Source: Mercurialis annua
Taxonomy: Eukaryota; Streptophyta; Magnoliopsida; Malpighiales; Euphorbiaceae
Direction of reading: 5' to 3'
DNA length: 64,000 nucleotides
Assembly: GCF_937616625.2 (NCBI RefSeq)
Contig: NC_065570.1
Span: forward strand, 27,096,147-27,160,146
The notes beneath the pieces were generated by a model. The model saw only the letters and a list, made by a program, of their open reading frames with translations. It was not told the DNA's origin and ran no database searches. The translations under genes and the position numbers were made by a program. Positions 48,701 to 61,753 of this stretch are shown here, one piece after another; positions within the stretch are counted from its first letter, which is position 1, and the number at the start of each line of letters is the position of its first letter.

Positions 48701-49877
48701 AGAAATTTAAGCCAAGCGTTTACAAACGTTATGAAACAAATCCAAAGACTTCACCTTTTTAGAAATTTATGCCAAACGTTTACAAACGGTACGAAACAAA
48801 TCCAAACGTTTCCCCTTTTTAGCGATTTAAGCCAAACGTTTACAAACGCTTCAAAACAAATCCAAACGTTTCACCTTTTTAGAAATGTAAGTCAAACGTT
48901 TACAAAAATTACGAAACAAATCCAAGCGTTTCACCTTTTTAGCTATTTAAGCCAAACGTTTACAAACGTTACGAAACCAATCCAAGTTTTTCACCTTTTT
49001 AGCAATTTAAGCCAAACGTTTACAAACATTACGAAAAAAAATCCAAACGTTTCACTTTTTTAGCGATTTAAACCAAACGTTTACAAAGGTTACGAAATAA
49101 ATCCAAGCGTTTCACCTTTTTAGCAAATTAAGCCAAACGTTAACAAACATTACGAAACAAATCCATGCGTTTCACCTTTTTAGAAATTTAAGCCAAACGT
49201 TTATAAACGTTACGAAACAAGTCCAAGCGTTTCACCTTTTTAACAATTTAAACCAAACGTTAAAAACGTTACGAAACAAATCCAAACGTTTCACCTTTTT
49301 AGCTAATTAAGCCAAACGTTTACAGAAGTTACGAAACAAATCAAAAAGTTTCACTTTATTAGCGATTGAAGCAAAACGTTTACAAAAGTTATGAAAAAAA
49401 TCCAAACGTTTCACATTTTTAGAAATTTAAGCCAAACATTTACAAACGTTACGAAAAAAACCAAGCGTTTAACCTTTTTAGCAATTTAATGTTTACAAAC
49501 GTTACGAAACAAATACATGCTTTTCCACCTTTTCAGAAATTTAAGCCAAACGTTTACAAACGTTACGAAACAAATCCAAACGTTTCACCTTTTTAGCAAT
49601 TTAAGCCAAACGTTCACAAACGCTCTGAAACAAATCCAAACGTTTCATCTTTTTAGCGATTTAAGCCAAACATTTACTAACGTAACGAAACAAATCCAAA
49701 CGTTTCACACTTTTAGCGATTGAACCCAAACGTTTACGAACGTTACGAAACAAATCAAAGCGTTTCACCTTTTTAGAAATTTAAGCCAAACGTATACAAA
49801 TGTTACGAAACATATCAAAGCGTTTCACCTTTATAGCAATTTAAGCCAAATGTTATGAAACATATCAAAGCGTTTCA
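45779..49877. repeat. 60-bp satellite array, block D
   Basis: The monomer is as elsewhere, irregular at the left end (short repeats of CAAAACAAATCCAAACGTTT at about 45965-46020) and regular from about 46850. A higher-order unit of about 1.47 kb is visible: the stretch at 47262-47594 matches 48731-49063. The array ends at a junction sharing ten bases with a copia element. No gene is seen. Confidence 0.96.
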
Positions 49878-50604
49878 ATATGGAAAATTCTAAGAGAGGA
49901 CTGATTCCCGTTAGGCATGGAATTCATCTTTCAAAGGATATGTCTCCAAAGACATTTGAGGAAAGAGATGAAATGGAAAAGATACCATATGCTTCGTCAA
50001 TTGGTAGTCTTATGTATGCTATGTTGTGTACTAGGCCGGATATTGCCTATGCTGTTAGTTTGACTAGCCAATATCAATCCAATCCAGGTTCGGAACACTG
50101 GATGACAGTTAAGAATATCTTTAAGTACTTGAGAAGAACTAAAGATATGATTTTAACATATGGAGGAGGTGATCTACAAATAGACGGTTTTACAGATTCT
50201 GATTTTCATTTAGATATAGACGATCGTAAGTCTATATCCGAATTCGTATTCACATTAAATGGAGGAGCAGTGAGTTGGAAGAGTTCCAAATAAGAAACCA
50301 CTGCGGATTCCACCACAGAAACCGAGTATATTGCGGCATCAGATGCTGCAAAGGAAGCTGTTTGGATTAAGAAGTTTTTTTTGAACTTGATGTGGTTCCT
50401 ACCATTGAGTCGGCGATTCCTCTTTTCTGCGACAACAATGGTGCTATAGCCCAGGCAAAGGAACCCCGGTCTCACCAGAAATCCAAACACATAGAAAGGC
50501 GCTATCATATCATCCGAGAGATTGTTGGAAAGGAAGATGTGTCTCTCCAAAAGATAGCATCAACCGATAACTCGACTGACCCACTGACAAAGCCCATGAA
50601 CTAG
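49868..50604 (+). pseudogene. Copia-type pol remnant: RT end and RNase H
   Basis: The frame begins at KRFNMENSKRGL, the region after the copia reverse transcriptase core, continues through YASSIGSLMYAMLCTRPDIA and the RNase H motifs GFTDSDFHLD, TETEYIAA and FCDNNGAI, and ends with STDPLTKPMN at 50604, the usual end of Ty1/copia pol. A TAA at 50290-50292 interrupts it. A frameshift lies in the T8 run near 50376-50383. Everything upstream (gag, protease, integrase, most of RT) is missing. The first ten bases are shared with the satellite. Confidence 0.9.
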
Positions 50605-50678
50605 AGTCAATTAGATTTACATCTTGAGAAGATGGGGCTTAGATATAGTAGCCAATGGCACTAGTGCAAGTGGGAGAT

Positions 50679-50900
50679 TGTTAGTAGTATGTTCTCTAGG
50701 GCCATTTTGTATTTATACTTGTATAAACAAATCCCTTTGGCAATGATATATATGTTTTATTTGAACTAAGTGCCTCATCAACTAAGTGTTTAATTATTGC
50801 ATATTGTCCTTATCACATTTTGATAGAATCTATTCTTAAGGTGTTGAGAATATGAGTGACAGATTCTATTATACAAGTGATCTAAATAACCGTTCACGAT
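50679..50900 (+). repeat. Partial copia 3' LTR
   Basis: A purine tract (AAGTGGGAGAT) precedes TGTTAGTAGTATG, the typical start of a copia LTR, 74 bases after the pol stop. The LTR can be followed for roughly 220 bases. Its right end is not resolved, and organelle-like sequence follows from about 50900. Confidence 0.65.
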
Positions 50901-53163
50901 AGATGGGGTCCTACGAATAAGGGGCCAGGTCTTGATTGTTTATTCCATTTTCTCAGTTCAAGTACTGGAATTGGAGTTCCGGATATCAAAATCGAAACTA
51001 TGTTACCGACCCTGATCCCGCTAACAATAGAAATCACAGCTACCGACACCGACTCTATCTTAACGACCGGTAAAGCCCTATCTCTAAGATATGGCACTTC
51101 ACTGCTCGGAGAGGAAGGAACTCTTCTCTGATTTTATCACCTTTCCTTTTACCTTTTAGTCAAGCATATTCTAACCTTTAAGAAGTCAATTATGTTCGTC
51201 GGTGTCAGCGGATTCAAATTCAACTCAAGCAATAGAAAGAAGACTCCTCTAACTATACTGACCACGTTCAGTTAAGCTAAAAACTAGTGGACCCCTCCTT
51301 CTTTACCGCTCCTTCCCCGAAAAGTCACGACCTAATTTTAGTTATTTCAGTCCTTTTCGATCTAGCATAGCAGCAGCGGATATGGAATAGCCTGGAGCCT
51401 GGCAAAGGAAAGTCCGATCTACGAGAGAATTTGATTAAGAGAAAACATCGCCAGAGTCTCCTCCTCTTGCTTCGCTCAAGTGATTACATACCTTAAGCTT
51501 CGCTAAAGCGACTACGTTCCAATCTGGATATAAAAAAAGTACAGTTCAATCGTCGAAAGTGATATCTCTTTTAGTCTGGTCTTCTTTTCTCTTTTGAGTC
51601 AGGTTCTTAAGACAGGACAGGAAATCGGGTTTTCTGAAGAATCTCTCTTCCGGCCTATTAAGTAAAGTAAGTTAGTTCGAGATCGAAACTGGACCTGAAA
51701 GAGACTAGACTTCTAGTAACAGTAGGTGCGCCTTCAGTTGAGGAGAGCTGTGCACAAGCAGTGGTTATGAGCTCTTTCTTGTTTCGGTTCAGAAGAGGTA
51801 ATTCCTTCAGTTGCACTAGTGGATTGAATAACCTTTTTTTTGAGTGCCAACAAAGTGCATGTGTTGTTGGTTAAGAAAAACACGAATTTCGATAGGCTGG
51901 AGGACTTAGACTATAAGTTAAGTAGGACAAACGCCTTAAATTAAAAGAGAAATGACAGGCATTTTTCCACTTATCCAAGGAATCTCTTTCTTGGCATTTG
52001 TATTTTAGAGAGAGAGAGCTATGCTTAGGTCAGTTTCTTTAGTAAACTTATTTGGTAAGTCAGAAGTGAACCCCACGGAGCGGTAAGAAAATAGTCCCGT
52101 ATGAAATTAATAAAAAATGCATATCTAGCACTTGAGGAGGTCAATCTTAAGTGTTGGAAGCTACTGCTAAGGTACTCCCCCTCATCTATAAGGGATAGGC
52201 AATTGAGAGAGAATAGGGCGCCAATTTTAATTGAATAATCCTTTCCTGTGCTTGTATTGAGGTATACCAAAGATATGAGTAAAAGTAGGTAACAAAAGGG
52301 GAGGGATTGCTGTTTTTTATTAGTGAGGGCAAGCAGTTTTCATTTTTTTTTGTTGTTTGATAGGGCGAGTAGGCGGTTCGTATGTTTCTATGACCCTCAG
52401 AATAATAAGTAGGAGGATACGCAGAGCTCTTGCTCTTGAAGTCTACCGGGGTGCGCTTATTAATTCATCCATTTCATTTAGCCCCTACTAGGAACACTTA
52501 GATCCAGAGAACCTGGCCCTATCGAACCATCCACTTCATCCCTGTCTCGAGAATAGCTTCTTACTAGTAGGCGCTAATCACAGTAAGAGAGTTCAATCTC
52601 TGAAATAGAGCTTAGTCTCTCCATAGTAGTGTACTAGTAGAAGGCGTAGGTTATGACTTAATCTAATAGAGTCAGAACACCTTTATATCTAAAATAAATG
52701 GTGCTCGATGAAACGATCCAGATTCCACACTATGTTGTGGGCTGGGGAGAGAGCTCCTCTGCGAAGCTGGTCGTTCAGTGTTCTTATGGAGGAACCATAA
52801 TATAAAGAAAACAAATAGAAAAGGTCCTAAAAAAATATCGGGAGAGTGATGGGCAACCTTAGCCTATATGTTGCTCGTAAGCCGACAAGTCCCATTTTCG
52901 CAACAGTACTGGCGCAAAAGGATCGGTCCTTCACTTGCTGATCGTTCGCGAGTTGAGCTCGCTCTCTTGCCACGCCTTTTACTCACTCGCTTGAAGTCGG
53001 ACTCAATCATTCTTTTTGTTCGGAGGATCATTCGTTCTTCACCCTCTTGCTCCCGCAGGGAGCGCAGCAACCAAGGTGTATATTATCATATAGAAAGAAG
53101 CAAACGTAGCGAATCACATGGAGAAGCCCCTACCTGCCAGCGTGCAGATAGATAGGGCGAAGG
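50900..53163. other. Mitochondrial-type intergenic sequence
   Basis: Nothing in these 2.3 kb is recognised as a gene. Short ORFs (for example at 52868-53155) have no familiar motif. The sequence has the mixed character of plant mitochondrial spacer. Confidence 0.4.
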
Positions 53164-53250
53164 GGATGGATGTCTGAGTGGTTGAAAGAGTCGGTCTTGA
53201 AAACCGAAGTATTGAGTTGAATACCGGGGGTTCGAATCCCTCTCCATCCT
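53164..53250 (+). tRNA. tRNA-Ser (anticodon UGA), mitochondrial type
   Basis: The 87-base sequence folds as a class II tRNA. Acceptor strands GGATGGA and TCCATCC pair fully. The anticodon stem TCGGT/ACCGA holds the loop CTTGAAA with anticodon TGA. A long variable arm (around GTATTGAGTTGAATAC) and the T-arm GGGGGTTCGAATCCC follow. The long variable arm and anticodon identify serine. It is the usual angiosperm mitochondrial trnS-UGA. It looks undamaged, but in nuclear chromatin it may not be expressed. Confidence 0.95.
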
Positions 53251-55706
53251 GCTACTAGGGTATAGTCAATGAGTGCACTACCTTATCTCCTCGAAACTTC
53301 CTATTCTTATGATCTAACTGCCTTTCTTCATCCCCTTGCATTCCTTCTACACTCAGGGTCAGGAACGGGATAAGAAGAAGAAGAATTAGGACAGGCTCGA
53401 GGGAATGCCTGCTACGCACCTTGCTTCTTCTCGCTCCGTGGGAAGAATCTTTTTCCATTCCGTCCTGACTTCAATTACAAACTATTACACTTGGTTAGCG
53501 AGTCAATTTACACCAGTTTTTCTGTTCATACATAGGCCGTAGAAGCTATTTCCTTTGCCTGGTATGAAGTGACTGGTTCGATAGGACAAGGACCAGGAAG
53601 AGGATTAGAAGGCCAGAGATTCTTGAATTTACATAGCATAAATACTGACATTCTGCTTCAAGTTGCCATTGAATTGCTTTCCGTTCCCTTGCTGAGTCGG
53701 AGGATGAACAAGAGTTCACACTGACACTTCATGAAACAGAGACTGCTATAACTTACTCAGTCTCTGATAGAGCTCATGTTGTGGAAAAAGAAGTTTAAGT
53801 CCTTTGCCTTTGTGATCGAGGTCACACGGGAGACCCCTCCTTAAATAGAGAGTACGAATACCCCAAGTAGTACAAATCTTTCCCCCATACCCTCTTCCCT
53901 AAAGTCTGGTGCCGACGAGTCCCACTGAGTAAGGAACATCTCTGAATGAATAAGAAGAGTACAGAGTCGCAGGAACTCGACAGAAGTCAATTGCCATCCT
54001 GTGCAAGCTCCAACCGACTGAAGTAGGAATGGATGAGGGAGATTTTGAGTCAGTGTGCAACATAGGACGTCTTGGAGAGCCTAAGTCACCCTATAGGCAA
54101 GGAAGGGAACCAAGCAAGAAAGGGGCAGCTAGCTAGCCTTAGTCTTCCTCTTGCTAGGCTGAAACCTCTAGTCTTTCAAACTTCCTTTTATCTAGTGGTA
54201 TATGACTAGCTCCGTAGAATCTCTTGTATGAAGATAGTAGGAGTGAAAGGCTGTCGAATCCCTTCCTATAGTGAGGAGTTTACCTACAACTTTTGATCCA
54301 ATTCCGAGCAAGTCTTCATGAAAGTTTCATTACGGACCCGATTCCCTCCCCTGGGATGACGCTTCAGTGAGAAGGTCAATATAAAGGTTGAAGCTAGGAA
54401 GAAGGGCTGAGCAAGCTGTACAGGGAATGATAAGAAGCGCGTATGTCTTTCCTGACTGGGATAAGAGAGCCTCTAGCTCGAGGGAGTCTCCCTTTTGTGG
54501 ATTCTTTCCCAGTTCTCTCTTTGATATCTTAATCACTTATCGGGATGGCATAGATAGCAACCAAGGATGAGCAGTGAGAGCGGATGAGGATAGGGAATCT
54601 CCGAAGGAGAAGAGGAAAAAGGCTTTCTTAGTCTCCTTTCTTAGCTGCAAGGGAAAAGGGTCCAAAGGCGCGGAACACTTTTTATATGTTTGTTATCTCA
54701 TCTATATCCTAAGATATGATTGTAGCAATGTTGCGGCTAAGTCTGGGATGAGGGGACAAAGATGCTTGACCTGTAGGTGGTAAAGTTAGGGATAACCACT
54801 TCCTAGGGTAATAAGGCAGTGATTAGATTATAGGTAAGTGTTTCAAAGCTTTAGTTATAGAGAAGTCTAAGTAAGTGCTTCCATTCGAATCAATCTATTT
54901 ACTGAATTGTCTATGCCTACTACTGATTTAAGAGCAGCTTCCATCATAGGTTTTATTATCGTGTAATAAGAATAATTCAATGAGATTGGTTAGTCACTGA
55001 AGGAAGGATAACTTACTATCTGTTCTTCCTAATCTTTTCATATTTGACTCTTCTTGGACATAAGAGTGAAACAGTCTATAGGTATAAGAGTACCGTCTAT
55101 TGCTAAGACTTGTTATTCAAGAGCGCATATAGGGCTACGAGTGAATGCCTAGCTTTGTCCTATCATATGAAATATATCGAACTGGTTGAAGGTGCTCTCT
55201 TCTATTCTCCTAGATATAGGATAGAGGCTCACTCTGAATCCAAAGTATCCTATGCATCTTCTGTCTTGTCTTTTGGTTTCAGGGAGTCTGTGAGTAAGAG
55301 TTCTCCCCCAAAAAGTGGCTTTCTAGGAGGGAAGTGGGCTTCATTCAATGGAATTCTTTGTTGGTTCAGCTCAAGGGGTCAGGTTTTTTGGCTTAGTGGG
55401 GAGGGGGGCGCTCTTTGTTGACCTTTCAGGGACATGTTAGAAAGTGAAGCTGGCAATACGTGCTTGAGTCGATGATCAATCCGCCATTCCATCCTTCTAT
55501 AGATGGTGATCAGACTTGTTAAGATCTAGAATCATCTGTGAATCCCCACTTTGATTGACCTTGACCGGTCATTGCTGGAAAAGAGGGCCTTAGCCTCGTC
55601 GGCCTTCCAATTCTCAACCCCGACCTACACAAGTGGTTTTAGAACCCACATTTTTAAAAGTTCTGTTAGGTTCTTAGTAACAGTCAGTCGGCGACCTTTT
55701 TTTCTT
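53251..55706. other. Mitochondrial-type spacer between trnS and cox1
   Basis: No gene is recognised. Frames such as 54574-54783 and 55110-55421 are open but show no familiar domain; they may be remnants of mitochondrial ORFs or chance. Confidence 0.4.
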
Positions 55707-56224
55707 TTACTTGACATAGCTTTTCGTCTCCTTGATAGCTGGAAGTTCTCCAAAAGTATGAAAAGGTGGAGGACTTTATACCATCCATTCCAGTGTGGTT
55801 GAATTCTGTTCAACAGCCCAAGGGACTTGGAGCACATCTTTTGTTATTTCCACTGCTTGAAGTGATTGTTACGACCACGAAGAAACGACGAATCCCAACT
55901 ACGGATATATAAGAGCCAAAACTGCTAAGGGCATTCCATCCAGCGTAAGCATCTGGATAATTTGGAATGCGACGTGGCATACCCGAAAGCCCTAAGAAAT
56001 GCATGGGAAAGAAGGTCAGATTAACCTCGAAAAAAGTGATCCAAAAATGGATTTGACCTAAAGTTTCAGGGTATGTCCAACCAAAGATTTTACCCACCCA
56101 ATAGTGAAATCCTGCAAATAAAGCAAAAACGGCTCCCATAGAAAGTACATAATGGAAATGTGCAACCACATAATAAGTATCATATAGAGCAATGTCTAGC
56201 CTAGAATTTGCCGGGACTATTCTA

Positions 56225-57533
<1,309 letters not shown>

Positions 57534-57545
57534 ACCGAAGAATCA

Positions 57546-57656
<111 letters not shown>

Positions 57657-57785
57657 TTATAATAAAAGTGGGAATGTTGTCACTAGAACAGACCATACAA
57701 ATAGGGGTGATCTATGCATAGTCATTCCAGGTCCACGCATGTTGGAGATAGTTGTTATACAATTGATAAAACCTAAAATGGATCA

Positions 57786-58175
<390 letters not shown>

Positions 58176-58411
58176 TCAAGCAATGGCACAGAAGATGAAA
58201 TATAGAGTCCCTATATCCTTGTGGTTAGTGGAAAACAGCCATCAGACCAGATTTTTTGTAAAATTGAGATTATTTCGTTTCCATCCTTATCAGAGAGGGG
58301 CCCGGGGGCTTCTTTATTGAAAAAGAGGGAGTGAGGGAGTAAGGAAGAATGGAAAAGGGGTGTCAGGAGACCTCACTTTATTGATGATTTGGATCTCCCT
58401 TTCCTCTCACA

Positions 58412-58425
58412 CCCCCCCCCCCCCC
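58412..58425. repeat. C14 homopolymer
   Basis: A run of 14 C lies between rps10 exon 2 and cox1. It is liable to length change and sequencing error. Confidence 0.9.
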
Positions 58426-58545
58426 GTTCTGGTTCAGGAAAGGGTCAACGCAAGATCTTACTTCAAAGCAATCTCTGGAGTTTTCCCTTATCCGAACGGG
58501 TCTTGCAAGAAAATATGATTTCATATTGAGCTCCAAATATACGCT

Positions 58546-59348
58546 ATTTGGATAGGATGGCTCCTACTAGCTCTCCCCCCCTAAGAACCGCACGTGCGAG
58601 TTCCCCCGCATACGGCTCAAGGGGCGAAGGCCCTTTCCTTCGCGCTTGGTAAGCGCTTCGCTGTAGCCAAGTTTACGGCTAGCCTATCGGCTAGAGCCAA
58701 ACTTCGACCGCGACTGCTAGTCGCTTCTGGCCGCCTAATTCCGTCACCCGGTCAGCACTGGAAAAAATCTATTTCTTCCTCGCGGCCGGGCAGGCTTGGA
58801 AGCAAGCTACCTGTCGCCTATCTCCCCCCCTTTCTCTAATAAGAAGGTAAGCTTCCAAAGCTCCAACCTTCAGCTGGGTGAGCCTTCGCTTTTTGGATCA
58901 TCTTCTGCCCAATGCGGTACCCTTCCGTGTTTTGGTTCCCATTGGGTTTACCTTGTTTACAGGTCAACCAAATGGCAGCAAGAAAAGGCGATCTTGTGCT
59001 ATACTTTGGTGATCTCTTTCCTACCGAGGAACGCAAACTCCCATCATGTCCCAGATCACATTTCGTTTATCGAAAAGGGAAGCCTACTCATCCATCAGCT
59101 TTTCTCGTAGATCGGTGTGGTTTTACGAAGCGTCTAAACACAGTTCACTCGCGTTGATCAATCAAGAGCTTTGCCGCCACTCCTTAAGGTTATCAGTTGT
59201 ATCATACACTTCTTGCATTCTTTCCCACGCTTCATACCCCCCTCTTTCTTCATAAGCTAAAGTAAAGGGCCAGACATGGTGGGGCAGGAGCATCCTGTCG
59301 GTAATCTTTTTGGCTTGACCAAGAAGTCTTATGTCCTCCGAGTCGCAC
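58546..59348 (-). other. Group II intron of rps10
   Basis: This 803-bp intron has the 5' consensus GTGCGAC and ends ...CCAAAT, with a clear domain V about 40 bases from the 3' end. No maturase frame is present, as expected. Short open frames here (58594-59255, plus strand) are shadows. Confidence 0.8.
58585..58618 (-). ncRNA. Group II intron domain V
   Basis: The 34-base element begins GAGCCGTATGCGG and ends GCACGTGCGGTTC. The outer helix GAGCCG/CGGTTC includes the catalytic AGC triad; the inner stem GCGGG/CTCGC is capped by a GGAA tetraloop (GNRA type). All features of domain V are intact. Confidence 0.88.
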
Positions 59349-59588
59349 AGCGTTTTAACCAAAATAACTTCTTGCGCAATTCATGCGTTTCTGTTTTTAT
59401 GACCTCTTAATTTCCATTTCCAATTGTTCTCTAGACTTTTTCTCAATATGAGGTGATCGTAACACAGTATATAAGACTCGTGATTCATGCAATCCAATCT
59501 TTCGTGTGTAAGGTGGAAGCCCTGAAAAAAGGTTTTCCAAAAATGGGCGATCAAAAGATCGAATCACTATGCCTATCTTGGTGGTCTT

Positions 59589-61490
59589 TCTTTTAAGCTG
59601 ACTCCTCTTCTTGTTCTATTAATTAGAAGCATCTAACAGCGCCACGCCAGGACCCAGACGGGGCTTCTGCGACACCCCCTTGCTACTAGATGCGCAACTG
59701 CACATCCTTCAGCCCTAGTGGCACAGACAAAATCCCCATTTCAAAAGCCTGGGATCCTGTCCCTTAGACGACTTTAGTAATGGGAGAATGGCAACCAAGC
59801 CCTGTAGTGGTAGAACCTGGTTCACCAGGCGTACTACTTACCAACCTTCTGTGGACCTTGCCTCTTTCTCTTATTATATGATATGCAATTTCCGTACCCT
59901 TTGAAAGAGGTCAATATCGATAGTATGAGGTTTAATCATTTGCTGAGCCCCGCATAACCTCTCCTTTCAGTCGAGCGTATTCTATAACCTCTCTACTGTT
60001 TTGCCTCCCGCTTGCTCGAGGATCTCAGATAGTATCCCGAAGCTAGAGTGCATCCTAAATATAGGCATGGGAGAAGCATGTATCCCGCCCCCCATGAGTG
60101 GTCACTTGCTCGACCCCCTGCTTCACGAGTTGCCACCTCTCAATTCCCAGTCTACCTTTTTTCTCAACAAGAGCACCCTTCCCTCCTCTTTCAGGTGACT
60201 TCAAAAGTCTTCTGTCTAGCTTCGCTAACCGTTTATGTTGTGACATCAAGATTTCATTATGTAGCTTCTCTGTTCCCAGGAGCTTCGAAGTAAGTCCTCG
60301 GGGATGTTGCTTTTATAATCCCAGCTCTTGCAAACGCACTTGTACTGGGATATTCTAAAGGCTGTATTGACTTTACACAACCTACAAGCTTCAGAAGGTG
60401 GAGATTGCTTTTAGGAAGTGTCAAAGATGTCGCGATCTTCTTGCTTGGGGTTGGGACTTTACACTCGGGGCCTTTGCGACTACTGTCGGGGTTTTGGTTT
60501 GACCTATGTTTGCTTTAACGACCAATTTAAGTCGGTTAGCTATTTTCTTTATCATTTGGATATTAGGTTGTATTGTATCCCGTCTCTCTCTTTGAGAGAC
60601 TTGACCTATGTTTGCTCAAACCATGCGGAAAAATTTTGTTGTCTGCTAAACGAAAATAAATGGGATCAAATGAATTGGGGAAGTCAGAATTGGGATCTGA
60701 CATCGTTCTATTCCCTTCATTTTTATTTATCTTTTAGAAGGTTCCCACCCTCTCCCTCTTGGGAAGTCCTTCTCCTCCGGCGCACTATGCTATCCTTTTC
60801 TACGTCATTCTTTCCGCTTTTTGGGGGAGGCCGGTCTCCCAACTCTTTGCACTAAGTTCCTTCTCTTACTCACCCCCGGCACACTTGTTATATCTCCTTC
60901 CTAACTCAAGCTCGCCTGATTTCCAAAAAAGAACCTATACGCCTTTTCCTATTTCCCCAGGCACCAAGACTGCTTATTCTGCATTGGTGCGAAAGCACCC
61001 CTTTTTTCCGCCTATTTTGACTGATATAGATAAGTTAATGTCTCATCGCAGCTGTAGTTCCATTTTGACTCTGAGAATGGCCCAGCAGATCTCACGAATT
61101 CAATTACATGAGATGCTATATATGCAACTACATATGCAATATGAATAATAAATAAGATTCGGAAATCAAAGTTACCATATTAACCGGGGAGGCGGGTCTC
61201 CCTTTCTGTCGAAGTTTTGGTTCCTCAAACAACAGGATTCGCTGGTAGCTGAATTATAAAAAAAAGCTAACGAAGGGACATACAGAAAGTAAAGCTTGCA
61301 GAACTTCCATAACGAAGCCCCGACCTTACGCATCACAGCTTACGGATTCCCTATTTGTGATTAATAGAAGTTGTGGCGAGAAAGTGCTAGTTTTCAGCTA
61401 GCTCCTTTCATTCTGTCTCCTTAGCATTTGTTGATGCGCCAAAAGAGGACTCCACTGTTGCACCAGGATCACGTCTCACCCTCTGTCTAG
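59589..61490. other. Mitochondrial-type sequence upstream of rps10
   Basis: No gene is recognised. Two overlapping open frames (60418-60855 and 60759-61148) have no motif I know; they could be remnants of mitochondrial ORFs. Confidence 0.4.
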
Positions 61491-61496
61491 CTCTAT

Positions 61497-61700
61497 CAGG
61501 TCAGGCCTGTACCCAATAACCGTACTGATACTCCGCTTACTCCCCTTCTTCCTTCGCACGAAGTAGTAACGCACAATCCTTTTCATTGTGACCAAGCTTG
61601 CCGCAGAAATAGCAGAAACAAGGTAAACGTTTGTATTTGAAACGAACCCAAACAGAATCAAGACCAGAGAAAGAAATCCTCATCGCTCTCTGTAACGGCT
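61497..61700 (-). pseudogene. LINE-type ORF1 zinc-knuckle fragment
   Basis: The minus strand reads SVWVRFKYKRLPCFCYFCG and KLGHNEKDC, a CX2CX4HX4C knuckle preceded by the (W)VRFKYERLP motif typical of the gag-like first protein of plant LINEs (DUF4283/zf-CCHC_4 type). Stops follow within 20-30 codons. Only this short part remains. It may have been in the mitochondrial genome before transfer or inserted later. Confidence 0.6.
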
Positions 61701-61753
61701 TTTATAAAAAAACCTGAATAAGCAGGAATCGCCCCCCTCCAACTACACCTTCG

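Larger units (their letters stand above)
58463..59588 (-). pseudogene. rps10, mitochondrial ribosomal protein S10, two exons with group II intron
   Basis: Exon 1 (59588-59349) reads TTKIGIVIRSFDRPFLEN..., PPYTRKIGLHESRVLYTVLRS and SPHIEKKSREQ. A small deletion and frameshift near 59395 precede VIKTETHELRKKLFWLKR. The start codon position holds AAG; in plants rps10 often begins with ACG edited to AUG, so this may be a mutated ACG. The intron begins GTGCGAC at 59348, the group II consensus. Exon 2 (58545-58463) reads RIFGAQYEI.FSCKTR.DKGKLQRLL and ends in TGA; it is 83 bases, phase-matched to exon 1. The join now gives TAG. The product belongs to the small subunit of the mitochondrial ribosome. 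rps10 directly upstream of cox1 is a known angiosperm order. Confidence 0.85.

Noticed and set aside
1..49877. CRISPR-like regular repeats
   Set aside because: The repeats are directly adjacent 60-bp monomers with no unique spacers, in plant nuclear DNA.
1..49877. CENP-B-box or known centromeric satellite
   Set aside because: I see no CENP-B-box-like word and do not recognise the monomer. A centromeric location is only a possibility.
50894..51097. Minus-strand ORF at the copia-organelle border
   Set aside because: Short, without homology, and spanning a probable junction.
55110..55421. ORF of 103 codons in the mitochondrial segment
   Set aside because: No motif or family is recognised and the surrounding genes are broken. 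It is left as spacer.
60418..61148. Two overlapping ORFs of 145 and 129 codons
   Set aside because: I compared them in mind with ccm, rps3, sdh and nad proteins and found no convincing match.
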